Positions 1-11,159 of a stretch of 64,000 nt of DNA are shown here, piece by piece (positions within the stretch are counted from its first letter, which is position 1; every line of letters begins with the position of its first letter). The notes below the pieces were generated by a model. It was not told the DNA's origin, did no database searches, and saw only the letters and a list, made by a program, of their open reading frames with translations. The position numbers were made by a program, and so were the translations under genes. The stretch spans positions 61,898,552 to 61,962,551 of the forward strand of contig JAVIAB010000073.1 of NCBI GenBank assembly GCA_032433765.1, read 5' to 3'. The stretch is from Megaustenia siamemsis. Lineage: Eukaryota > Mollusca > Gastropoda > Stylommatophora > Ariophantidae.

Positions 1-522
1 TGTGGAAAGGAAGAAATCTGTCAATTTTGTTCAAAAATCAAAATTGTTACATAAACATCATAAAATTACAAAACTCATTTATCAAAGTACAAAAAATAAA
101 CAGTGCAGATGCAACTTAGGAAGTGTCCTTGTAACAGAAAACTTTTATCTAGATAGTTTTAAAAAATTATATTCACTAAGTATTCACATATATCTTGTTA
201 TAATAGATAGTTGTGTAAATCAAATATAAGATTTTTTGTCTTAGGGGCCGATGAACAAAAATGTAAAATCTAAAAACTGATTGTGTAGAAGTGTCTAATT
301 TGTTAACTGTTCATTTACAGTAATCCAATTATACCGGTTTGTTGCAAATGTGTGAGAAAAAATAACATGTTATTCCAAGTTTTTATATAGAAAGATACAT
401 TTTCACAGAACCACCTGCTATGGTGTAGCAACATCACTAAAGGTGCCTACTTCTCAGAGAAACAATGAATCATAAAGACATAGAGACAATCTGTCAGAAA
501 AGATAGAACAATCAAGACCTAT
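1..522. other. ABCA intron, no recognisable feature
   Basis: This AT-rich stretch lies upstream of the first visible ABCA exon. A 75-codon open frame at 2-229 has no recognisable motif and lysine/isoleucine-rich composition expected of AT-rich DNA, so I do not call it a gene. No ABCA exon encoding the Walker A or Q-loop part of the domain is visible here, so those exons should lie before the window. Confidence 0.5.
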
Positions 523-606
523 ATGACCAATCCTGATTGTACATGTCCCAAATGTGGCAGGAATTATATGCCAAAATTAGGCTTTACAGTCACCTTCACT
601 CACACA
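523..606 (+). pseudogene. LINE C-terminal zinc-finger remnant
   Basis: The frame contains CTCPKCGRNYMPKLGF followed by histidine-containing sequence. This has the layout of the small CCHH/CCHC finger that ends many LINE reverse transcriptase proteins (C-x2-C-G-R, then a G-L/F-x-SH-like segment). The upstream polymerase is absent, so this is a short relic. The assignment rests on the motif alone and could be chance similarity. Confidence 0.35.
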
Positions 607-792
607 AGAAATAGCATAGTACTGAAGCTGTTATTGTCATCCCTTATGATGAACAGCTATTATTTAAATAATGATTGTATAAAATTGACTCATTTTGTGA
701 TTTAATTTTCTATTGTACTATAAAGTATGTTGTATGTAAACAAGAATGTCAGTTCACACATAGAATATGTTAATAATTTTATTCACAACACC

Positions 793-1475
793 CAACAAGC
801 AATCATCATCATCGTGTGCCTTCTCCACAACGAAGGTTGGCTACCATGGATCGCCATTCTACTCTGTTTCTTGCTTTGATGGTGCAGGCTGTCATAGATT
901 GACTTGGCCATCTTTTGATGTTACTCGTCCATGTTAGTCTTGGTCTGCCTTTGCCTCTTTTACCTTGTATTTTTCCTTCCAATATTACTTTTAGTAGGCT
1001 GTTGTGTCTTTTAACATGCCCCAAAAATTTCATTTGTCTTGTCTTAATTGTATTTAGTAGTTCTCTTTTTATTTTCAGTTGTTTTAAAACTTTATTGTTT
1101 GTTATCTTTTTTTCCATCCAATTCTACCTATTCTTCTATAAATCCACATTTCAAAGGCTTCAATTTTCTGTTCTGTTTTCTTGTCTAATGTCCATGTTTC
1201 TGCACCATACAGGAATATTGAGAAGATGTAACATTTTGCCATTCTTAGTTTCAGCCCTGTTGATATTTGTTTTGTTGTTAGTATATTTTTCATGGCATTA
1301 AAATTACTTTTTGCCATACCTATTCTTTTGTTTATTTCAGTTTTGCATTTTCCATCATTGGTTATAGTATGTCCCAGGTAGTTGTAACTCTGGACTGTCT
1401 CCAGAGGTATTCCCTCAACTGTGATATTTAATTGTAGGTCTTGAGAATTTTCTTTGTTTATGACAAGCAATACTA
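793..1475 (-). pseudogene. L-A LINE reverse transcriptase, C-terminal fragment
   Basis: Two minus-strand frames (about 1475-1102 and 1117-809) together give the thumb/C-terminal part of a non-LTR reverse transcriptase: YNYLGHTITNDGKCKTEIN, FLYGAETWTLDKKTE, FEMWIYRRIGRIGW, RQMKFLGHVKRHNSLL and GKRGKGRPRLTW. A frameshift separates them near 1105. The protein ends in EWRSMVANLRCGEGTR followed by a GAT-type tail (ATGATGATGATTGCTTG on the minus strand). The 277-codon copy at 7785-8618 belongs to the same family. The palm with its YADD motif is missing, so the copy is 5'-truncated and dead. Confidence 0.85.
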
Positions 1476-1479
1476 ACTG

Positions 1480-1990
1480 ATAGTGCTTCTTTTCTTCTTC
1501 TTCTTTCCATAACTCAGAGGGCCGTTGGGGCACTACTGACAGACTTCATTATTCTTCTCCATGTATCTCTATCTTCAGCCATTCTTTGGGACTCTGCAAA
1601 GTCAAGACCTGTCTGTCTCTTCTTTGATATTATCTTCACCTCTCTTTTCCAGTCTATCTTTCCTTCTCCCTTCTTTCACATTTCCTTGTAGATTAGTCAC
1701 TGCCAGGCCAGATTGATTGAGATATGTGGCCAAACCATTTCATTTTGCATTTATTCACAATAATCAAAAGATCATCGTGTACTCTGATTACTTGTTGTAC
1801 CCATTTGCAAACTTGTTCATTCATGACCTAGTCTAAGTAAGAGATACCCAAAACTTTACAAAAACATTTCATCTCCACAACTTGTATTTTCTTCTGTAGC
1901 TCACCCAAAACTTTACAAAAACATTTCATCTCCACAACTTGTATTTTCTTCTGTAGCTCTGCTGAAAGGGTCCATGTTTTGCAAGCATAT
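1480..1990 (-). mobile_element. LINE 3'-end fragment (L-B) with 57-bp duplication
   Basis: Minus-strand translation shows scattered LINE-tail motifs such as KMKWFGHIS-like sequence and a terminal R-x-R-D/W-M-E-K-N pattern, with several stops and frame changes. This resembles the end of a reverse transcriptase reading frame, heavily decayed. A 57-bp segment (start CCCAAAACTTTACAAAAACA) occurs twice head to tail from about 1847 to 1960. The call rests on pattern resemblance without an intact frame. Confidence 0.5.
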
Positions 1991-2164
1991 AAAAAAATTG
2001 ATATAAGCAGATAAAATAAGTAAGATTTTACTGCTAAGAGTGTTATTCGTATATTTCTAAATAGGTTTTAGCTTTGCAAGGGCTGCTGTAGTTTGTGCTA
2101 TCCTAGCAGTATTTTCAGTTTTGAGCTTTAATCACTGACAACTGTTACTAAGTATTTAAATATG

Positions 2165-2475
2165 TTTAATGTCTCTGGCCATGTGATGAGAAGAGATAAA
2201 ATAATCTCAAAGCAGGCCCTCAAATGTGAATCAGAGGGTAAAAAAAGACCAACTTAGAGAAGCACTAACAGGAACAATGAAGCAAGAGGCAACAACAGAA
2301 GGCATTGGCTCCCTTGCTGAGATTGAGTAACTCGCCCAGAACAGAGCCATGTGGTGAGACATAATGCAGGTCCTGTGCAAGGTCTGACAGTTGAAAGATC
2401 GTCAGACTCAAGAGTCTAGAATTTCTGCCCTATGTGCTGTATTCGGCTCGAAAGGACAATAGATAGCTAGATAAA
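2165..2475 (+). mobile_element. L-C LINE 3' end, (GATA)-type tail
   Basis: The stretch parallels the 3' end of the longer L-C copy at 6900-7247. It shares GGCCATGTGATGAGAAGAGA, the K-Q-A-L region, the SL-x-E-x-E-LAQNRA block, the GGCTCGAAAGG motif and a tail of ATAGATAGCTAGATA. Stops interrupt every frame. It is a 5'-truncated insertion in the ABCA intron just upstream of the first visible exon. Confidence 0.8.
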
Positions 2476-2638
2476 CTGTTTCTAGTTCTCATCCATTTAT
2501 TTTTATTTTTGCAACAATTCTTCTATGGGGAATTTTGCAATGCTTGTCATCTATAAATATTTAATTTAGAATTATGTTTTTTATTTTAAAATACAACTGA
2601 CATTTTACATGAAATCATGACCTTAATTTAAAATTCAG

Positions 2639-2773
2639 ATTGTGAATGAGATGTTAACTAGATTGGCATTGACACAGTATGCTAAAAGGCCAGTTCACAC
2701 ATATAGTGGTGGTACACAGCGTAAGCTTTCACTGTCTGTAGCTCTGCTTGGTGAACCACCAATTTTGTATTTG
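2639..2773 (+). CDS. ABCA-family transporter exon (ABC signature, start of Walker B)
   Basis: The 45-codon exon is bounded by TTTAAAATTCAG and GTAAGTG splice sites, phase 0 at both ends. It encodes the ABCA form of the ABC signature, SGGTQRKLS, then PPILYL, the hydrophobic strand of Walker B. The acidic half of Walker B (DEPTTG) begins the next exon at 7422, so the intron splits the motif. ABCA proteins are large two-domain lipid exporters; the signature contacts ATP in the opposite site of the nucleotide-binding domain dimer. Because the reading continues to a stop codon after this domain, it is the second nucleotide-binding domain. Earlier exons lie outside the window. Confidence 0.95.
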
Positions 2774-4180
2774 GTAAGTGAAGATATTTTACATAATTTA
2801 TGCACTAAATATTAAAGAAATAAGTTTGTTTAGTTATGCAGAAATAAAGAAAGTAATTGTTTAGTCACAAAACTAAGACACTATTGACCACTAAGAAAAG
2901 GTGATAGTAAAAATGATATTAAAATCAGCTAGACAGAAGGAGAACTGAAGAGGCAAATATAAAATTCATGAAGCATGTCAGAGGCACCCTATGTTAGATA
3001 CCACTAAATGAATAAAGTGAAGAATTTGCCTACGCATATTAGGAAATCTTGTGACAAGAGGTGGAGCTGATATGGGTGATTTTTGACTGCAATGAAATTG
3101 GTTTCTTGGATCGGATAAAATAAAGTGAAGAGCTTATTTCCGCTTCATATGATATGGAATGATGGTCTCTGACTGCATTGCAAAAAAAAAAATTATCCTT
3201 ACCCCTGTCATTTATTAATTAATTTTAATGTTAACAAATAAATATTTATAAATAATTCTTTTAATATTTAACAGTTCTTAAGCAAATTTAATTTTCTATA
3301 ATGTACTTCATTTCTTTGCCCATGTGACTACTGGGGCTCTAACCACAGTGAGGGGAGAAAAGGGTAGAGCCACTGTCACCTACCATGCATGTCATAAGAG
3401 GCAACTAAAGAGACTGAGGACAAGGTCTTTGCCGATGCTGCAGAGTTCATGCATTCTGAGTTAAAGCCATCTTCACTGCTTTCACTGGTGTGTGGTGGGT
3501 GTAATTCATACTGGAAAACATGCTAAGGAGCTATCCCCAAACCATGGAGTTGCCCATTGTGCAGTGAAGATGATCTGTTGACTAAACTAAACTTTATGTA
3601 CTACAATGGGTACAGGTCTCACTTCTGCACAAGAACATATAACAATACTAAGAACAGAATAATAACAGCAGTATACTAATAAAAGAAATATCAATTTTAA
3701 AGAAAATTAACAATGTAGTGTGTTGTTACCTGCAATAGTGTACAAAAAGATACTCACAACCAAATACATAACTTAACACCATGAGAGCTCTTTGCAGAAA
3801 ACACTTTTTTTTTCACTTTTTTGACACAGTGCATAATTTTTATCTTCAAAATGGCATATCGATGTCAATATATTTTTCTACTACATATTACATGTTTGTA
3901 CAAACACGTAGACAGAATGAAAGAATAGAGAAAGAAGATAATTTAATTCTTCCAAATCAGTTTTCCAAACTAGTATCGAATGAATTAATAAATGACTCAG
4001 AAAAGGTTTTACAACATACTATACTTAACAGCAAGAATATTTTCAATATATAAATTAATAAGTAAATAGGTTTACATAATGTTAACATACGAGGGTGAGT
4101 AAAAATGTCATTTCTTTTTTACATAATGCAAAGTTGTATGATTGAAATTGCTTCATCCCTTTTCAACATAATCCTGAGAA
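2774..4180. other. ABCA intron with one unidentified repeat-like segment
   Basis: Mostly AT-rich intron. A segment at about 3325-3600 is richer in GC and holds GCATGTCATAAGAGGCAACT; a close variant occurs on the minus strand at about 16615-16645 inside element C, so this is probably an interspersed repeat. The frame at 3781-4053 has no recognisable domain and I leave it uncalled. Confidence 0.4.
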
Positions 4181-4184
4181 TAAC

Positions 4185-4695
4185 CATAGAGCAATTGTGC
4201 AATAACTTCCAGAGAGTGATCATTCAGTGAATACTATACCACAGTAATATACAAGGAAACAAATGCACAGACACTAGCTAAGAAGGGAGGAAGATTACCA
4301 CAAGAGAATATTTGGTCAGCTCCATCAAGCCAAATCCATCATCAAAAGCCAATACCATGAAAAATGGAAATAAAAGCACCCAAAATATAATGAGAGAGAT
4401 GGATACCTCCAACTATCAAGGAGGGATTAAGTCATCATACTTAGCCTATACACTGGCCACAATAGAATGAGAAATTACATGTTACCTAAACTCAAAATAG
4501 GAACTACCAGCCAAAGCCACTGTACCCTGTGACACAAAACACATTCTGCAAGCTTTCCCCCAGTGCATAGACCTGAGAAGATCAATGTGGCCCACACCCA
4601 CTTCCCTGGAAGAGAAACTCTATGATGCACCTAAATCACTGAAACAGACAGCAGCCTTTATAAGATAGTCTGGAATCCTAGTATTAAAGAGCCAT
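4185..4695 (+). pseudogene. J1-type Jockey LINE 3' fragment (end of RNase H and tail domain)
   Basis: The DNA is alignable by eye with 35305-35810 of the J1 copy: GCAATAACTTCCAGAGAGT, CAAATCCATC, CATGAAAAATGGAAA, AACTATCAAGGAGGGAT, TAGGAACTACCAGC and CTGGAATCCTA appear in the same order. Many substitutions and stops have accumulated, so it is an older, 5'-truncated insertion of the same family. The (GA)n end seen in J1 is not preserved. Confidence 0.85.
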
Positions 4696-5021
4696 GATTG
4701 CTGAAAAAGAACGTAATCTCATAATCTTCCCTATCTTCAATGCATGATCACCAGAACTTCTATTCTGTGAGAAAAAAATATCTTTCATATACATATATAT
4801 CAGCATATAATGTTCCAGAATTCTACCCTAGATGTACAAAGTATTTTTTTAGTTGTGGCAAGAATAAATATTGCCATTTTTTGCTGGCTTTCTTAGTTTC
4901 TGGTTTAAAAATAATGAACTCATTGTTCACTGCCAGTAACTATATAATAACTATGCATTACAGAATGTCATCTCCCTCAGCTTCATACAATCACAACAGT
5001 ATCATACAAGCATCCACATGA

Positions 5022-5215
5022 AGGTCGTTCATTTTTGGTATTAGCTGCTTTGGTATCCATCTTGCGAAGACTTTGTTGAACTGTAACACCTTGCTGATGA
5101 TGTTATGGCAACCATGGCTAATTGACATTATTTCAGCCACTATGTCAATTGTCACACACCTGTCTTATCTGATAACTTGTTCCACTGCAGTAACAATGTC
5201 AGCCATAGTCCAACC
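5022..5215 (-). pseudogene. mariner-type transposase, DNA-binding part, relic
   Basis: The minus strand reads through ADIVTAVEQVI, one stop, then TIDIVAEIMSISHGC, VLQFNKVFARWIPKQL. This matches the helix-turn-helix region of mariner transposases and SETMAR-type proteins (consensus of the form T-I-x-E-I-A-x-x-L-x-I-S-H-G-S ... K-V-C-A-R-W-V-P). The catalytic domain is absent here. A separate catalytic-domain relic lies at 13857-14230 on the opposite strand. Confidence 0.8.
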
Positions 5216-5994
5216 AATATGAGATTGGCCTGAGCAAGCTGAATAAGCTACACCACTTTTGAATTTTCTCACACACACACTTGTTTTAATGATAAACAAC
5301 TTTCCCTATACAGTTTTTCCAATTGTTTAATGTACATCGACTGGTTTATCAACTTCGCTATTCAAAAAATGTATCACTGCAATCTGCTTCAGTTATGTCT
5401 GTAAGGGCGTCACTACCGTTGTTGTCTTCTGTTGATGACACTTTACAGATGATGGCTGGCATACCTGCACATGTCAATTTTGTATGTTTGAAGATACAAA
5501 CACCTCAGCACCACATCTTTTTTCTTCTTCTTCTAGGAATCCATCCATTGAGTGAACATGGTTTGTTGTGACACTAGTTTATGGAAAAACCATAATAAAT
5601 GTACCTTACAGCCCTACAAATTTATCTTTGACATTGGTATATTTTGCTTAACAATTTTTGCCCTGACAACGGCCATTTTTAGCTTACTCTTTTACTTTAA
5701 ACTACCAAGGATTCTTGATTCTTTTAACATGGGACCTTCTATTTTTCTTTGTTTTTCATGAAGGTTAACATCAGGTCTCACTATCCTGAGACAACCAGGG
5801 AACGGTAAAGACATGAGAAAACCATAAATTTTATTTCCGAAAAATTTCCATCACCATGGTGGTGGGGATTGAATCCAGGACCATCTTGTTCAGAGGCTGA
5901 CATCTTACCTTTAAACTATTCATTTCCCCAGCACCATATGAATTCCCAACATAATTAAAAATTGGTATGATCATATTTTTTTTATGATTACTGT
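5216..5994. other. ABCA intron, nothing recognised
   Basis: Open frames at 5323-5571 and 5552-5761 have no recognisable motif. No repeat family seen elsewhere in the window could be matched here by eye. Confidence 0.4.
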
Positions 5995-7247
5995 GTCTAT
6001 TCATACAGTAACGCGTGAAGAACAGGCAGGGTTTAGAAAAGGGAGAAGCTGCCTTGACCATATTTTTCACTCTACGACTTATATTGGAGGAACACATTGA
6101 AAAGCAAAAACCTTTTGTACTTAACTTCATCGATTTCAAAAAGGCATTTGACAGTATTCATAGAGATTCTTTGTGGAAAATTCTGAAGCAATATGGCTTA
6201 CCATAAAAAATCATAAATATTATCAAAGACATGTATGATGGTTACACATGTGCAGTTCGAACAGAGGAAGGACTGAGCGAATATTTCCCAATAGAAACTG
6301 GGGTTAAACAAGGATGTATTTTATCACCCTTGTTATTTGGAATTGTTATGGACTTCATAATGAGGAAATGCTGCACTGGTAATAAAGGCATCGAATGGAT
6401 ACAAGGAGACCATTTGGAGGACCTCGACTTTGCTGATGGCATAGTTCTCATCAGCAGCCAGATAAAAACGATGCAGGGAACTATCATCAATACAAAAAGA
6501 TCAATCATGAAAAGACTAAAGTCATGAAAAGTTTAATTCCAACAGACGATGGACCAGTAGAAGAGATCACTTTACCTATCTTGGAAGTCACATTGATCTA
6601 CAAGCAAAGAAATTAGAATCAGAATAGCTAAAGCAGCAATGTCTTTCAGAAGCCTTGAAAAGTTGTGGAAATCAAAACTCATCAGCACAAACACAAAACT
6701 TAGACTATTCAAATCAAATGTACTATCAACCCTTACGTATGCGTGTGAAAGCTGGAAAACAAGAGATATAGAAACAAAGTTGAATGCATTCGAAAATAAA
6801 TGTCTATGGAAAATACTTGGTATAGCATGGAACGAATTCAAAAGAAATGAGGAAATTAGAGAAATCGCCAATCAACCACTAATATCTTCAGTAATAAAGA
6901 AAAGACGATGGTCATATGTTGGACATACATGTGATGAGAAGAGATAATAACCAAATAGCAAAGCAAGCCCTCATATGGGAAACAACAGGTAAGAGGAAAA
7001 GAGGAAGACCCAGAGAGACCCTGAGAAGAACATTGATGAGAGAGGCAAGAGCAGCAGGATTCGGCTCCCTAAATGAGATGGAGCTGCTTGCACAGAACAG
7101 AGACAAATGGCGAGATTTGATAAAATATCTTTGAAAGAATTGAAAACTGCTAGAACAAAAGTTCAGATAGGAGGAGTATCTTGGTCTACGCCCTATGGGC
7201 TGGCTACGGCTCGAAAGGTCAATAGATAGATAGATAGATATCATATT
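5995..7247 (+). pseudogene. L-C LINE reverse transcriptase with (GATA)n tail
   Basis: Successive + frames give the polymerase core: EEQAGFRKGRSCLDHIF, then after a frameshift near 6060 FIDFKKAFDSIHRDSLW, a stop after KQYGLP, GVKQGCILSPLLFGIVMD, and the catalytic block as LDFADGIVLI. The usual [FY]-x-D-D box is therefore FADG, with the second catalytic Asp lost. Downstream are TYACESWKTRD, NKCLWKILGIAWNEF, GKRKRGRPRETLRR, LLAQNRDKWRDLIKYL, and a 3' UTR ending in AATAGATAGATAGATAGATA. The N-terminal endonuclease is missing. It is a 5'-truncated, inactive copy within the 4.6-kb ABCA intron. Confidence 0.9.
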
Positions 7248-7421
7248 TGGTTACTTTTTAATTCATCCTCACAAATACCTGACTTACCTCAGCTTCCTTC
7301 AATTTCACTCCTTCGCATTCTTTTCTTTCACATTTTTTATTGATGATGTCTGTAATTTTAGATCACATATTGTAAAATGTTAAAAGTTGCTTGACCTTAA
7401 CATAAATTATATTCATTAAAG

Positions 7422-7525
7422 GATGAGCCTACAACAGGTATGGATGCAGCTACAAGAAGGCTTGCTTGGAAATGCATCCAGCAAGCGAATAGAAATGGAC
7501 AATCCATTGTGCTAACCTCACACAG
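7422..7525 (+). CDS. ABCA-family transporter exon (Walker B, D-loop, H-loop)
   Basis: This 104-bp exon starts in phase 0 after an AG and ends at CACAG/GTAAAG, leaving two bases (AG) that pair with C of the exon at 21795 to make Ser. It encodes DEPTTGMDAATRR, i.e. the end of Walker B with the catalytic Glu and the D-loop, then SIVLTSH with the H-loop histidine that senses the ATP gamma-phosphate. All catalytic residues expected for a working ATPase half are present. Together with the signature exon it identifies the ABCA subfamily (DEPTTGMDP-type motif). Confidence 0.96.
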
Positions 7526-7649
7526 GTAAAGATCACATTTCCTATTTTCGTTAAATATGGATTCTTTTGAATAGTTTCATTACTTATTTCTCTGTTTCTC
7601 CTACTTTTTATCTTAATTATTGTCTGATCTAAACTTGCCATTATATATT

Positions 7650-7784
7650 GAAAGGGAAAAAAGGATATGGTTACAGCTTTACGTGAGTGAGGGACAACAC
7701 AAAAGTCAAAATGACATTGCGGCTCAGTAGGCCTTCAGCTGGAACAATTGACACAACAGAAATATATATATATATATATCATCA
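7650..7784 (-). mobile_element. Penelope-like element, terminal-region fragment
   Basis: The stretch AGCTTTACGTGAGTGAGGGA ... CTTCAGCTGGAACAAT is closely matched at 50945-51030, and its reverse complement resembles 13440-13530, downstream of a GIY-YIG frame. It is therefore taken as the 3' untranslated/terminal region of the PLE family in minus orientation. It is followed by a (TA)n run and the L-A insertion. Confidence 0.6.
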
Positions 7785-8618
7785 TCATCGAGTGCCATCT
7801 CTGCAACGAAGGTTGGCTACCATGGAGCGCCATTCTGCTCTGTCTCTTGCTTTGATGGTGTGGGCTGTCATAGGCTGATTTGTCCATCTTTTGATGTTAC
7901 TCTTCCATGTTAGTCTTGGTCTGCCTCTGCCTCTTTTACCTTGTATTTTCCCCTCCAGGATTACTTTTAGTAGGCTGTTGTGTCTTTTAACATGGCCCAA
8001 AAATCGCATTTGTCTTGTTTGAATTGTGTTTAGTAGTTCTCTTTTCATTTTTAGTTGTTTTAAGACTTTGTTGTTTGTTTTCTTTTCCTTCCATCCAATT
8101 CTACCTATTCTTCTATTTATCCACATTTCAAAGGCTTCAATTCTCAGTTCTGTTTTCTTGTCTATTGTCCATGTTTCTGCACCATACAGGAATATTGAGA
8201 AGTTGTAACATTTTGCTATTCTTAGTTTTAGCCGTGGTGTTATTTGTTTTGATGTTAGTATGTTCTTCATGGCAAATTTAAAATTACTTTTTGCCACTCC
8301 TATTCTTTTGTTTATTTTAGTTGTACATTTTCCATCATTGGTTATGGTATGTCCAAGGAAGTTGTAGTTCTGAACTGTCTGCAGGTTTATTCCTTCAATT
8401 TTGATAACTATTTGTGGGTTTTGAGTATTTCCTTTGTTTTTGTTTATGATCATAGTTTTAGTCTTTTTGATATTTATATCTAGTCCATATTTTTTGCTTA
8501 TCATGTTTATTTCATTAAGTAATTGTTGTAAATCTTTAGGATTTTCTGCTAGTAGTACAGTATCATCAGCATATCTTAGGTTATTGATTATCTTTCCATT
8601 AATTTGTGGGCTTGGCAT
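7785..8618 (-). pseudogene. L-A LINE reverse transcriptase, 277-codon open fragment
   Basis: A continuous minus-strand frame starts inside the polymerase palm: NNLRYADDTVLLAENPKDLQ carries the catalytic YADD. It continues with YNFLGHTITNDGKC, FLYGAETWTIDKKTE, INRRIGRIGWKEKK, MRFLGHVKRHNSLL and GKRGRGRPRLTWKS, and ends in EWRSMVANLRCRDGTR. The 3' flank is GATGATGATATATATA, consistent with a GAT-repeat end used for target priming. No stop interrupts the preserved part, so it is the least decayed L-A copy, but fingers and endonuclease are absent (5' truncation at about 8620). I infer an RTE-like clade from the short C-terminal region; a phylogeny would decide. Confidence 0.88.
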
Positions 8619-8621
8619 ATA

Positions 8622-8716
8622 TATACAGTGATACGGATGTCATCTTTACCTTTTTGGTCTGAGAAATTAAAGTGGGATGCAACTGGAGTGCCAGTATTCC
8701 GTTGTACCTCTCGAAG

Positions 8717-8720
<4 letters not shown>
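8622..8720 (-). pseudogene. Penelope-like GIY-YIG endonuclease fragment
   Basis: The reverse complement closely matches 12840-12945, where the + strand encodes HLREVQQNTGTPIASHFNSS and DDIRITVI of a PLE GIY-YIG endonuclease. Only about 100 bp survive here, abutting the L-A copy on one side and a long (TA)n run on the other. Confidence 0.65.

Positions 8721-8776
<56 letters not shown>
8718..8776. repeat. (TA)n microsatellite
   Basis: A nearly pure TA dinucleotide run of about 58 bp follows the PLE fragment. Such runs are self-complementary and polymorphic. Confidence 0.97.
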
Positions 8777-8779
<3 letters not shown>

Positions 8780-9244
8780 TAAGAAAAACTACATAGCTAT
8801 AATATGATAGACTATCTGAGAAGAAAAAGTATATTCAGGTGACCCCTGAATAAACTTATGCGAAATGTGGTCGACTACCAACTAAACTAAGATCACAGTG
8901 GTGAATACTAAGGGCAAACAGGTAAAAATCTACAAATAGTTCTAAAAATGTGTGAACGTGAGTACTAGTTTCTTCAACTATACCACTACAGGTTATATCA
9001 ATATGTATGTGTATTATCATAAGTATACCTGCATGAAAAAAATATATGCAAAACTATATAAACATACGTTCCTATACACACATATACCTATATGCCTACA
9101 TATATGCATGTATATATACCCACATCAATAAATATACATGTGTGCACTTACAAAAATGTGCACAACGTATGTATACATATACATAAGGATGTATAAATGG
9201 GTGAAAGCATACCTGCATAACAGAGAACCACAGTACAACTGGAT
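8777..9244. other. PLE-related and TACATA-rich low-complexity DNA
   Basis: The first part (about 8780-8840) resembles 51060-51115 of the PLE terminal region (ACTACATRGCKATAATATG). The rest is rich in imperfect TACATATA/CATACATA units with no gene-like frame. Confidence 0.5.
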
Positions 9245-10640
9245 GGTTATTGAGTTATTTGCAGGTCATCATCATTGCACTCCGAACATGTCCATAGGTG
9301 CTCAGATCCCCTCCTCAGCAATTCCCTCAGTGTCCATCGACTGACGACTCCAGTTCTATGTTGGTTGATAAGTCTTCTTACACGGCCACCAAGTTTCTCA
9401 TTTCTGGCTGTGCCCATCTTAACTCCCATTTCCATCATCCGAAGAAGTGACGTTGATCTGTGTTTGTCGAAGTCCTGTGCTCTACCAACATCTCGAAGGG
9501 CATTGATGATCTCCGCCCGATCCATCGGTTGCCCGTCCTCAACAACAGCGCAGCTAGCCAACCTGTCCGCTCTCTCATTTCCCCGTACTCCGCATGTCCA
9601 GGGACATAGACAAAGGTGACCTTACGTATTTTGGATTTCTGCAACGACTCTACCCATTGCATGCGTATATAGCCCGCCTCCACTTTTTTTATCATGCTCA
9701 TCGAATCACTCAGTATACATGCGTGGGTGTAGTCTTGTGACTCTAACCATTTGAATGCCTTGGTCACTGCCATCACCTCCATTGTCATGCTACTCGTGGT
9801 CATGGCGTATGCACCACTGTCTTCCTTGGCTATTCTGCCTGCTGAGCGTGCTGTAAATGCCCATGCACTTCTTTCGTGTCGTCTTACAGATCCGTCTGTA
9901 TAGATGACTGCATCTTTCTCATCGGTATTATCGCAGATGAGACCGTTGACCTCAGCATTAACCACGACCGGGTTCTGTTCCCTACTTTTCCTGTCGAGTG
10001 TGACAATACATGAGAAAGTTCCCTTGAATGACGTAGGCACCGGTATCCACTCCTCACCAACGCTGATATTGGTAAGCCCACAGACCTGTTTGATAACATC
10101 TTCTGCCCGGCCCACCCATGATTTGCCTCTTTTTAGCCTGGTACCTTTCTCTGTGTTGAGCACGTGGTGCAATGGATGCTCTGTATCTGTACTAATCTTC
10201 AGGTATGCTCGTGCTCTCCAGATCTTAATTCTGTCATCCATGGTTGGAAAGTCAAGAAGATACCTCATTGCTACACAGGGAGTGTCCCTCGTACATCCCA
10301 GGATAATGCGCATGGCTTCATTTTGTATTTTCTCCAGCCTATCAATTTGAGTCGTACTGACAGTAAGAATGGCCAGGGCATACTCGATTAGTGCGAGGAC
10401 TAATCCCTGGAACAGAAGAATAAGTAGCCTCTGCTCGATGTTGGCAGCTGCCATGACCTTCAAGGCGGCTAATCCTTTGCGGGATTTTGTTATCACATGG
10501 TCGACGTGGTCCCGAAAACACAGGCTGCGATCAAACTTGACTCCGAGGTATGTCATCAACTTGTCCCTGGTCACCTCATCAGCTCCCATTCGTACTACCG
10601 GTGTGGTTGTATTAACGATATGATTGTTAAGGGAGAACCA
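9245..10640 (-). pseudogene. J3 Jockey-like LINE: RT C-terminus and RNase H
   Basis: The minus frame 10589-9435 begins in the RT thumb (TYLGVKFDRSLCFRDHVD, GLVLALIEYA, LEKIQNEAMRIILGCTRDTP) and continues into an RNase H fold: AVIYTDGSVRRHE (Asp), TMEVMAVTKAFKW (Glu), CILSDSMSMIKK (Asp), FVYVPGHA. A one-base deletion near 9590 shifts the frame. The correct continuation, with NERADRLASCAVVEDG and then REIINALR-like sequence, is read in the frame 9561-9247. GC content is clearly higher than the surrounding intron. Endonuclease and most of RT are missing. A short 3' piece of the same family is at 17577-17720. Confidence 0.88.
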
Positions 10641-10689
10641 TGAAACTGATGCTTCAAAAGTAAGAAAGTCCTACTGCATCAAGGAACTC

Positions 10690-11149
10690 CATAAAAAGGG
10701 TACTGTCTCCTACACTTTTCCCAGTCTACATCAATGTGTGACCCAGTAATTGAACTACCATATGGCCTCAAAGTGGTAATAAATGCAGATGACCTGGTAA
10801 TGTGGTGCAGAGGTGTGTATTTAACAGTGACTCCCAAACTGTTGCAAAGAGCTATGAATGCATTGAACTCATGGACAAACAGAATGTGTATCAGCATCAA
10901 TACACATGAATGCAGTACAATGCTTTTCACCCTCTCCACAAAACAAAAGGCAGGAGTCATCTATATAAATAATCAGGCCATGAAAGATGACAAACAACCT
11001 ACTTATCTCAGAGTAACATTTGACAACAAACAGTCTTGGAAATAGCAGATAAATAAGGCAACCCAAAAAGCCTGGATAAAGTTAGCTTTTCTAAGAAAGC
11101 TGTGTGGAACAACATGAGGTGCGAATGGAAAAAAACTCAGTAAAGTTTA
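10690..11149 (+). pseudogene. J4 Jockey-like LINE RT fragment, 5' part (split by element A)
   Basis: The + frame encodes the RT palm and thumb: VINADDLVMWCRG carries the catalytic DD (NADD), then LNSWTNRMCISINTHE, TYLRVTFDNKQSWK, a stop, INKATQKAW and FLRKLCGTT. The reading resumes at 12722 on the other side of element A with HIEYGSSAW, typical of Jockey RT tails. The target sequence CTAACAGAGT is duplicated at both sides of element A, so A was inserted into an already decayed J4. Confidence 0.85.
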
Positions 11150-11159
11150 CTAACAGAGT

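Noticed and set aside
9904..10350. 148-codon + strand frame opposite J3
   Set aside because: It is the antisense of the RNase H/RT frame, which has family motifs on the minus strand.
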